DNA of 22,028 nt from Bremia lactucae (lineage: Eukaryota > Oomycota > Peronosporomycetes > Peronosporales > Peronosporaceae), in contig NC_090618.1 in NCBI RefSeq assembly GCF_004359215.1, positions 828,360-850,387 of the forward strand. The letters run 5' to 3'. The position numbers were made by a program, and so were the translations under genes. This document shows positions 1-6,734 of this stretch, piece by piece (the first letter of the stretch is position 1; every line of letters starts with the position of its first letter). A model generated the notes under the pieces. That model ran no database searches, was not told the origin of the DNA, and saw only the letters and a program-made list of their open reading frames with translations.

Positions 1-357
1 TCAAATCCTCGTATAGAGGATTTCCCTTGAGTGACTCCCAAGATTGAGTAGTGTATCTTTCAATCCGAGGCTTCACATCAAGGACACTTTCGTCCATCGA
101 TGAGCTGCTGAGAACCCGTCCGTTTTCTGCAAAAATCACCGCTGACCGTATAACGGTTGCGTAATCGTCCTCTGTGACGAGTACGCAGGTCTGCTTGATT
201 TTACCACCATGCAGATCTCTCAAGAACCGCTGAGGATCTAGGGTTGGTAATTCAATTATCTCCGAAGTTAACTTCGGAGGCGCATACAGATCAAGAGTAT
301 AAGCGCCTACTCTTGATCCGTTATTAACCAAGACGTTTAATGTCTCGGTTTCGCGCA
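1..357 (-). pseudogene. Pol spacer between protease and reverse transcriptase (element B, partial)
   Basis: An uninterrupted minus-strand frame of about 119 codons runs off the window edge. It carries the conserved stretch that precedes reverse transcriptase in oomycete gypsy pol: a PPKL..E block near 280-260 and SSSMDESVLD followed by RIER.TTQSW.SLK.NPLYEDL near 110-5. The catalytic reverse transcriptase domain is outside the window. This piece has no stop, but the gag and protease upstream are broken, so it is labelled part of a pseudogene. Two long perfect inverted repeats sit inside it (260-279 and 289-318). Confidence 0.75.
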
Positions 358-1356
358 TGTTTCACTCGCTGGGTTTTGATGGCGACGGGGACCGGAACGA
401 GGATAATACCACCTGCCGTACGGGGAGTGTAAAGGGGGCCTGGAGCAACTATGTGTCTCCCGGGTCTTCCTGGGATTTACCACAGGCTGCCGAAGGATTA
501 ATCCCTCGGGACCTTGAAGTCTACTTAACTCAACTTTTTGTGGATATTTCTCCTGAAGTACGCGGGGACCTTTTCTCTCACGTCTTCCGAGTGTGATTGC
601 GCTATCACAGTCAGGTTTTCTACGGTCGACTCTATACTCGACCTAGGATCGGCGTGTTGTCCATTTTGGACAGCCGGTATTTTCCTTGAATGTCGCCCGC
701 TAGGCGTACATTCATGTCTCAATCCGCTCGACTTATTCTAGTGGTGGACCTTTGGCGCTGCCCGTGCATTCGCACAGGCGCTGGCAGCTGACTCGACAGG
801 GTAGTTGGTAATCACACTGTGATCTTGTGCAGTCGTACTAACGACCGTGCCACAAGTGAGGCCATCGCACTCACTCGTAGTACATCCTCACGCTTGTGGA
901 CGCTCCAAAGCGTTCATCAGATGGCCAATTGATGAACAAGTGGCAGGTATCCTTACGAATCGATGCTGCCAGCTGATTCTTGGCTCATATTTTCCGAGCC
1001 AAGGTTAACCTAGGATGAGATCAAATTTGTCATCCAAATCCAGTACGATAAAATCATCGTCGTACTGTATTTTTCTTAAACGTGTAGTGAAATTTTACTA
1101 CACGTTTCATTACTGTCATCAATGCGCCTGTCGCAAGACGCACCGTTATCCTCGTTGGAGGGATGTCACGCTCAACATATTTGTGCCTACGACCCTCTAG
1201 TGACTGGCGACGAATAAATTTATTCGACGCTCCGCAGTCCACTAGGGCTCTTAGTGACGAATCATTTGTCACTTTTAACTTTAAGGTGATGAGGGATACC
1301 TCATCACCAGGTGCAGAGACACATAATGATTGTGTTTCTGGAGCAACTTTAGTCAA
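358..1356 (-). pseudogene. Retropepsin-like aspartic protease and C-terminal spacer (element B)
   Basis: The minus strand encodes a retroviral-type protease that would release gag and pol products from the polyprotein. The active-site block reads LVDCGASN (about 1240-1217), then RRQSLE and the IPPTRITVRLATGA flap region. A one-base frame slip near 1068 separates this from the continuing DDDFIVLDLDDKFDLILG segment. After it come an in-frame TAA at 1007-1005, inside the normally conserved ILGLPWL-type motif, and a TGA at 890-888. The Cys-bearing spacer SECDGLTC is still legible at about 875-850. DCG replaces the classical DTG/DSG; element C has the same triad, so this is a family trait and not decay. 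The reading frames from about 840 to 358 are poorly resolved. Confidence 0.8.
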
Positions 1357-1359
1357 GAC

Positions 1360-2501
1360 ATTTGCAAATTCTCTTGAGGTTGCTGGATCAGTAGGGCATT
1401 GCGCCCCCTACTGACCCCGACCGTTTTTCTGGCGGTCCGCCTCGTTGTTGCAATCTCGCAACAACGTCGGACCCGCGACCGTTGCCCTTTTTTGCATACG
1501 GTCCAAAATTACGTCCAGTACCTTTCGGTGCTGGACGTGGGGCACTACATTCATGAGCGTAGTAACCTAATTTTTGGCAGCGATGGCATTTCTACAATCG
1601 CTAATTGCTCGTAAAGCGAGGTCTCTCGCTTTCGACGTAAGAGAGGTCCATGGGTTCTGGACCTCCTAACTCGTGTCGTCTTGGAGGACGTACGATGACG
1701 AACTAGCTTGAGCCTGTCTCAAGCTATAGACCTCCTGTTCCGCAACGGATATTGCTTCTTCAAGCGTATCCAGTTCCAAGCAGAACAGGTGGTTCTTTAC
1801 GGGACCATCCGTAAGACCTTGCATGAACACCGTAATTAATGTGTGCTCATGGACTGGGTTATTTCAAATACAACTTGCTAAGAGTCTTATGTGCTAGGCA
1901 TATGCCTGAAGATCACGCTTGCCTTCCTTGAGTTTCAGAAGCTCTGAAACGAGCCCTGAGCTCAGCCCTAGGCATTTCAAACGTTTGTTTGAGCCAGCGA
2001 CCCAAAGACATATGGGTCGCGCAACTTAAGGCTCACTCCCACGTTTTAGCACGACCTGCCAAATTTGATTGAGCGAATGCGACTTGAATTTGCTCGTCGA
2101 TGATGTGACGTGCTCTTATGGCGTCGCCCAACGCTACAAACCATCTTAAGAGGGAGTCTTCTTCGGCTCCACTATAATTAGAGATGTCAATATTTAGAGT
2201 TTCGGGACGACGCGTGTGCGTCATCCAGGTACAGGAGTCTGTACCTGTTGTAACCTCAACAGTTTTGCTTGTTGAGAGCCTTGCTGATTAAGCAAGGCTA
2301 CCTTCTCCTTCGCTTCGCAAGTTCATGTTGTATGTACTTGGTGATGGCTGAATGGAAGTTATCTCTGTTTAAACCGAGCAGCACGGCCAATATGGCATCA
2401 TTTCCTACGGTCAAACTCATTCGTTCGACCGCACTCCTTTCTATGTCACTTAGAAAGGAGTAGCTTTCACGCGAAACGTAATGCGTATTCCCATCTAACA
2501 T
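1360..2501 (-). pseudogene. gag pseudogene (element B)
   Basis: The start is an ATG at 2501 whose product begins MLDGNTHY. The first 67 codons are open to about 2298 and align with the gag start of element C through a shared LSD...ER block. A second legible block, 2224-2033, has the capsid-like sequence LLRWFVALGDAIRARHI...AGRAKTWE. Further stops and frame changes follow. The C-terminal zinc knuckle lies at 1588-1547 and reads CHRCQKLGYYAHEC: the spacing of a CX2CX4HX4C knuckle is kept, but the zinc-binding His is Tyr (CAC to TAC). Element C keeps the His. Gag would package element RNA into virus-like particles; this copy cannot make a full protein. Confidence 0.8.
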
Positions 2502-2515
2502 GTCCGCGTTAGATG
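2492..2515 (-). repeat. Hairpin at the gag start codon (element B)
   Basis: On the minus strand the arms CATCTAAC and GTTAGATG flank an 8-nt loop. The gag ATG (2501-2499) straddles the loop and the first base of the 3' arm. The homologous hairpin in element C (19534-19557) has the same arm and loop lengths with T-A changed to C-G at one pair, so the stem is kept. A role in translation start or RNA packaging is inference. Confidence 0.75.
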
Positions 2516-2664
2516 AAGGAAATGTGGTCCTTGGACGGACTATAAAGTATTACCAGGTGCAACGGGGCACTACGACTTGTACTGCTTCAGTACAAGTCCA
2601 CTTCGCACTGCGTCAGTTGCGAAGGGTGCCTTTCGTTACTTCACGTACACTAGTACGCGCAGAG

Positions 2665-3011
2665 GAAGACTTCTCTTTTAGGTAACTAGCTTAAAGAGGG
2701 TAAAATGAAAACTGCATTAATTTAAGTGTCTCTTTTTCTATCCTTGTAAATGCTTACATAATTATAATATAATACTATCATGTAATCGAATTCTTATCTC
2801 TGCCTTATCTGTAACTCTCTCTTTGATTACTCCTACAGCTGATTAGGCTGCGATATAAATAGATATAATGGTCTATACCTATTTATGGATAAGAATTCTG
2901 AGTATTACTATATAAGGTAATATCCTTCAAATATTATCTACCTTTTTTTAGATAATATATTAAATAACAACCTTTAAGTGTAAATTTCATGTAACGATAC
3001 ACCTCATTACA
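2665..3011 (-). repeat. 5' LTR of element B (inner edge approximate)
   Basis: On the minus strand the LTR begins TGTAATGAGGTG at 3011 and matches the start of the element C LTR at 18978 at most of the first 22 positions. The AT-rich body holds a TATA-like run near 2850-2870 (seen directly; promoter use is inference). The inner end is placed where homology to the element C leader begins (CCTCTGC then GTGTACGTGAAGTAAC, about 2665-2620). The body contains nested inverted repeats: an 11-bp pair GAATTCTTATC/GATAAGAATTC at 2788-2798 and 2888-2898, inside it ATAAATAG/CTATTTAT, and ATATTATCTA/TAGATAATAT at 2931-2958. Confidence 0.65.
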
Positions 3012-3180
3012 CTTTGACGATGAATTGAAGCAAAAATCTCCAAATCGCACTTCTATACGGTGACGCGCTTTCGCACATCCTTGAGAATTGGATTTCTTAA
3101 ATGTTGAGCTGACCTCATCTCCTGTCAGATGCGACACCAAAAATGCAGCCTGTGGAGGCTGGAATCATTGCAGCTTTTAA
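3012..3180 (+). pseudogene. RNase H C-terminal fragment (element A)
   Basis: A decayed plus-strand reading, roughly SPNRTSIR*RAFAHP then NVELTSSPVRCDTKNAA (about 3037-3160), resembles the end of gypsy RNase H, where an N-V-x-A-D-A-L-S-R-R-P-D motif is typical. The same region in the minus-strand copy at the right edge (22028-21995) reads LSRRPDFKSAV, which supports the alignment. Stops and a frame change interrupt it. The stretch from 3180 to 3375 should be the RNase H-integrase linker; I could not align it to the other copy. Confidence 0.45.
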
Positions 3181-3375
3181 TATTCGCTATCTCCGCTATC
3201 AGCTGCAGGGCGCGCTCAATCGGGACGAACAAGGCGCTACCGATATTTACAAAGATGATCATCCCTTTTCGCAGAGAAAACCTTCTTCGTGAATGCAAGC
3301 CCGGATGACTTATTTTCGTCGCTGATGCACTTTCGCGCAGGCCTGATTTCGAGCCGGCTACAACAGCCATAAATT

Positions 3376-4261
3376 TTCTGCATTACAGAGTTATTGCTGG
3401 TGACACACCTCGTTTATTCACTGCCAATTATTTGCGATTACGCATCATGTATGAGTTTCACGATGCACCAATAAGCGGGCATCGTGGATGTGAAAATGCT
3501 TACATCCCAGAAAGCCGTGACTTCTACTAGCCTCGCTAGTGTAAGTTCGTGCGCAAGTGAATGCGTGCTTGCAAGGTTTGCTAACCAGTCCTACGTCGCG
3601 TGCTCCATTACAGCATTTGCCCGTGCTTGCAAGGTTTGCTAACGAGTCCCTCGTCGCGTGCTCCATCATTACAGCATTTGCCAGTGCTTCACGTTTCCCG
3701 AAGTCGGTCACAAAAATAATGCAATTCTTGTATTCGTGGACCAATTTAGCAATATGATTTATTTTGTGGCAGTCCCGGAGTCGGCCTCAGCCGAACGCTG
3801 AGCTCGAGTCATTATTAACACATTTTTCTTAACTCCATGGGCTACGTCGTGAACTGGTTTCAAATCGAGATACCCGGATTACGGTAAAGTTTTAGCAATC
3901 CGTGATTTGTTAACTTAAAAAACTTTTGAGGATGCCAACTTCGGACCATTATAAATCAGATGGTCAGAGACAAAACGTGCAAATCGTGACCTTGAAGAAA
4001 TTATTTGATGATACCTTCACTCATTTACAAGTTGGAGTGAGTTCTTGCCGGTGGCATCAACAATTCGGTGCATGCATTACAAATCATAAATTGGTCTTCT
4101 TAAATGGCTCACGTCATCCACGCATACTCACCTTTTCAAAGTGTTATTTTAGTTCAAATAGGAAAACTCGCGCGAGCAAAGTCCGATCTGACTCTTGCTC
4201 ACCACACATTGGCTCACCAGTCGATGTGAATGATACCGATGTTGCTCAGATTAACATCTAA
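3376..4261 (+). pseudogene. Integrase pseudogene (element A)
   Basis: The zinc-binding N-terminal part is readable at 3376-3560: RVIAGDTPRLF, then RIMYEFHDAPISGHRG with both HHCC histidines, then RACKVC near 3561-3590 for the cysteines. The catalytic core follows with NNAILVFVDQFSNM (3716-3757) and LHGLRRELVSNRDTR (3836-3880, containing the second core Asp). The third block, TSDHYKSDGQ at 3932-3961, continues as RQNV, so the catalytic Glu appears to be Gln. A HPRILTF block follows near 4117. In-frame stops occur at TAG 3529-3531, 3538-3540 and elsewhere, and a tandem duplication (3564-3682) inserts extra sequence. It cannot encode active integrase. Its relative at 22028-21390 confirms the reading. 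Confidence 0.8.
3564..3682 (+). repeat. Two-copy tandem duplication inside the integrase pseudogene
   Basis: The 58-bp unit 3564-3621 is followed directly by a 61-bp copy 3622-3682. They share CGTGCTTGCAAGGTTTGCTAA and the ending ACAGCATTTGCC, and differ by a few substitutions and one 3-bp gain (CAT). The duplication covers the RACKVC zinc-binding segment, so it arose within an integrase copy. Confidence 0.9.
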
Positions 4262-4928
4262 GTCGATAAAGTCAGGACTCGTGGTTCTGATGATGATAGT
4301 AATTCTGATACATTCAGCACCGCCAGAGACAATTTTAGTGAGATAAATAATGCTCCCACTGAAGAAAAATATATATCTCCGCAGTTCGCACTGGGCGAAT
4401 TAAAACAAAAAAAATGAGTCAGCTGGTTATTTCTGTTGGCTCGAGAAGAAGTTGTCCGCTTCGCGCAAATATTCCATCGCTGATATTGTGGACTGACTTA
4501 ATGAAACGCTGACCATTGTGGATGAGAAACATTATATAATTTAAGTTGATGATCTGGTCCTTATGTCGACAGCAATTATACCTGAATATGTTGTGGCGAC
4601 TGTGAGCTGTGGTTAATAACTGTCAATTTCATCGGCCTGTTCGTGTATTTACATTACCAAGGCAATGCCAACACGATCGACTGCATCGTAGAATACTTAC
4701 GCATCCAACCTTTTATATTAGACGTTTGCACTCGTACGACGAGTGCAGAGATTCTTCCGGAGATACATAACGCCGGAACGTTTCGAAGCATCCGCTATGG
4801 TTTCAGCTCAGACGTTTCAATTCATTCTTCAAGGATAAAATGTCGTGGCGAGCTGTCGCCAGATCGTTGCGAAGGGCTTAAAGCTCCCGTTCGCTTGCCA
4901 ATTGGTCGACTGCAATACCCGCTCGGGC

Positions 4929-4992
4929 TTTTGACCGATCGATATAAAGACTGCTCACCGTTTTGACCGATCAATGCGAAGACTGCTCGCCG
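4929..4992 (+). repeat. 32-bp tandem repeat, two copies
   Basis: 4929-4960 and 4961-4992 both begin TTTTGACCGATC and end GACTGCTC.CCG, with four mismatches. It lies in the poorly conserved linker between the integrase end and the chromodomain remnant of element A. Confidence 0.85.
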
Positions 4993-5353
4993 TCGACGTC
5001 AAGTCACGACGACGATCACTCTCATGATTAACATTTTCCTGCAATCACTGGAGTACGCGACTGTGATCATGTTGAAAAGCGTTCGGGCCCGACGAGTAAG
5101 TCGGACCGTGTTTATCATCCCCATCCTCATTAATTGATGGACTTGAAATGTTCAGAAGCACTTCTCTGTGGAAGGATTTTGATACCATCGCGAGGTGAGG
5201 GGGAGATATCTTGTTCGATGGCTGGTATCTAGCCTCGCATAATAGTTGCTAGCCATCCAACTACCGATAATTGATCTGGGAATCCGTCGGGAAGTATGAC
5301 GTGACTCATCCTTTGAACCACAAGAACAATCGGAAAGGAGCGCTTTGCGCGCT

Positions 5354-5387
5354 CGTGAAGGGGTTGCAAAGCAGTAACCCCTTCACG
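5354..5387. repeat. Perfect hairpin with 12-bp arms near the end of pol (element A)
   Basis: CGTGAAGGGGTT (5354-5365) and AACCCCTTCACG (5376-5387) are perfect reverse complements around a 10-nt loop. It is the longest short-loop stem I found. It lies inside the open 3' end of pol, 43 bp before the stop. No T-run follows, so it does not look like a terminator. Confidence 0.9.
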
Positions 5388-5706
5388 CATCTTTTTAGGA
5401 GGCCCTCCAAGGTGATTTCTATAGGATAACGATTTTCTATAATGCAGCAATTCATGAGTCCTCCCACGAGAGGCAAAGTAACTATGCCTCGCTAGACAAA
5501 CGGTGCAACTTACAGCTTGCACCGAATATGGATCTCTTTTTTGAACTGGTCACGTACCGTAACCAGTTTATCTAGGCAGACCTCGCGGCCTATGCTGTGT
5601 ACTTTCTATGCAAAAACAATTAACTCAAGTTTAAAACAAGGGATCCACGCTTGCCAGCGTACCATCGATAACGAAAATAGGCACCGATGAAGATTTCGTG
5701 CTCATC

Positions 5707-6188
5707 TCACCACGCCAGTGAAGCCTGGATGAGTCGGACAACGAAATTTTGTATCGTTCTTTCTTTCGCACTAATAATTAAGTTATTCTTAGCGGGAGAC
5801 CACGGCTTATTTGAGGGAGCGGCATGCAACGTATTGCGTTCCCTCTCCCTTTGAGAAATATTAGCATTCAAGCTGACATTCCTTTCAAAGTGATCTTTAA
5901 GATCGCTTCGCTCCTGGTGATGCATGTTAGCATCACCAGCATCGTCATCATTATCGGATCCATCACAAGATGACTCCTCAACAAGCGGCTCGGACGAATC
6001 AAACATCTTGGCAAACAACTCTTTAGTTGTTACGCCAAAACTCACTGGTTTGGCGGTATCACCCCCTAGTGACGAATAAGATAGTATTTTGAGTCGTACA
6101 TTTTTTCCGACTCAACAAATACACCCCCGATCAGAGTTGGAGACGAGTTGCCTCCCGCAGTAGACGCCTGAGCGTCTGCAGCTGTCAT
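5707..6188 (-). pseudogene. Antisense accessory ORF between pol and the 3' LTR of element A
   Basis: On the minus strand an ATG at 6188 opens MTAADAQASTAGG...GGVFVESEKMYDS, then a stop (TAG near 6064) and a frame slip. The reading resumes as GGDTAKPVSFGVTTKELFAKMFDSSE and an acidic stretch, and runs to a stop at 5707. Rough product: 150-160 residues, hydrophilic, with an acidic Ser/Asp-rich middle and a basic SQRERERNTL segment; no membrane segment or known catalytic motif. I do not recognise the family. It lies between the end of pol (about 5432) and the polypurine tract (6347), in opposite orientation to the element. Extra antisense frames in that interval are known for some plant Ty3/gypsy elements. 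It could instead be an unrelated inserted gene fragment. Confidence 0.5.
5915..5938. repeat. 9-bp-arm hairpin within the antisense ORF
   Basis: TGGTGATGC and GCATCACCA flank a 6-nt loop. Neighbouring stems at 5998-6040 and 6185-6205 show that the hairpin-rich pattern of the gypsy copies extends into this antisense frame. Confidence 0.85.
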
Positions 6189-6346
6189 CTCATCAGCTGC
6201 TGCACTAAGCGTGCAGAGGCGCGCCGGACAGATTAATAACTATGCGAAAAATTGGTTGCAAATGTGTTGGTAAACCAACGTATGCTTCCTTCGCGGAAAT
6301 ACAACAGTATTTTCTGACAGTTATATCAGTCACTAAAGTGACTGAT

Positions 6347-6359
6347 GGGTAGGGGGTGA
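6347..6359 (+). promoter_or_regulatory. Polypurine tract (plus-strand primer) before the 3' LTR
   Basis: GGGTAGGGGGTGA ends directly at the LTR start TGTAACGGG (6360). A purine run touching the LTR is where second-strand DNA synthesis is primed in LTR retrotransposons. Its position and strand identify the LTR at 6360 as the 3' LTR of a plus-oriented element, which ties together the integrase, chromodomain and LTR pieces. Confidence 0.75.
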
Positions 6360-6730
6360 TGTAACGGGACGTCCCGATTTCATTATTATTATTAATTCTA
6401 AGAGGATACCGTACACGGTAATACTGTAGAGGCAATGCGACAGCCTTTAACCCAATCCGCCAATCGCTGCTCGACATGCAAATGGGCGGGAGCAATGATC
6501 TTGCATTACCGAGTAAATAGACAATCTGTTCTCTCTCTTTACTACCATTGAAGTAATACAGTAATAAAGAAGAATAAAGAAGAATAAACAAAATTACCTT
6601 AACAGATGATATTGTTGCACTAGTGTGACAGTTCTGTTCATTGGTTGATTTAAGTCTTTAAATTACCCCGCCAATCGCTGCTAGATGCGCTAGTAGATGG
6701 TGACTATACAGAATTATATATCAACTAATT
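6360..6730 (+). repeat. 3' LTR of element A (outer edge approximate)
   Basis: It begins TGTAACGGGACGTCCCG, containing a 12-bp palindrome (6365-6376). Shared landmarks with the element C LTR at 18978 are an AATAAAGAAG-type run (6560-6590, imperfectly repeated), a CATTGGTT block, the motif CCCCGCCAATCG (6665) and an AT-rich stretch ATTATATATCAACTAATTAA. The outer end is not certain because at about 6735 the sequence becomes the leader of a different, minus-oriented copy. A long minus-strand frame across 6591-6205 is not supported as a gene. Confidence 0.65.
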
Positions 6731-6734
6731 AAAT

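Larger units (their letters stand above)
260..2598. repeat. Dense array of short perfect inverted repeats in element B
   Basis: Perfect inverted repeats with arms of at least 9 bp occur at 260-279 (20-bp palindrome), 289-318, 1078-1107 (11-bp arms), 1285-1308, 1388-1414, 1443-1466, 1704-1726, 2226-2247, 2277-2299, 2434-2460 and 2574-2598 (11-bp arms, 3-nt loop). Many more have 6-8 bp arms, such as 979-1003, 1041-1067, 1211-1226 and 2492-2515. Loops are at most 12 nt. In random sequence of this length about 0.1 such site would be expected (hand estimate). They lie in both coding and leader sequence. Confidence 0.9.
1..3011 (-). mobile_element. Ty3/gypsy element B, 5' half (5' LTR, gag, protease, spacer)
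   Basis: Read on the minus strand the order is LTR start (3011), leader, gag (2501 downward), zinc knuckle (1588-1547), retropepsin (about 1356-1010) and the spacer that precedes reverse transcriptase, where the window ends. Every part has a homologue in element C (18978-21365, plus), so the two are copies of one family. Stops and frameshifts in gag and protease make it non-autonomous. The flank beyond the LTR, 3012 onward, reads as plus-strand RNase H, so B appears to be nested in element A. Reverse transcriptase, integrase and 3' LTR should lie left of the window. The class call is firm; the inner LTR edge is approximate. Confidence 0.85.
4410..5432 (+). pseudogene. Integrase C-terminal region and chromodomain remnant (element A)
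   Basis: After the integrase core the plus strand shows FLLAREEVVRFAQ (4429-4470), DDLVLMSTAIIPEYVV (4549-4596) and QGNANTIDCIVEYLRIQPFI (4658-4717), the usual segment joining integrase to a chromodomain. Near 5220-5260 the reading LASHNSC*P fits the S-H-D-S-W-E-P block of gypsy chromodomains, with Trp changed to Cys and Glu to a stop. The frame KYDVTHPLNHKNN (from about 5296) continues open to a stop at 5430-5432, probably the natural end of pol. Chromodomains in such elements direct integration to modified chromatin (family knowledge). Several frameshifts and stops are present. A minus-strand frame at 5522-5229 is its shadow. Confidence 0.6.

Noticed and set aside
260..2598. CRISPR-like or integron-like array
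   Set aside because: The repeats are inverted, differ from one another in sequence and are not regularly spaced direct repeats; the context is eukaryotic.
5229..5522. Minus-strand frame of 97 codons
   Set aside because: The opposite strand carries the recognisable end of gypsy pol (KYDVTHPL and following), and the minus frame has no known motif. Treated as a shadow.
6205..6591. Minus-strand frame of 128 codons
   Set aside because: It crosses the polypurine tract and 3' LTR of element A; its length is accounted for by chance in LTR sequence, and the translation is not protein-like.
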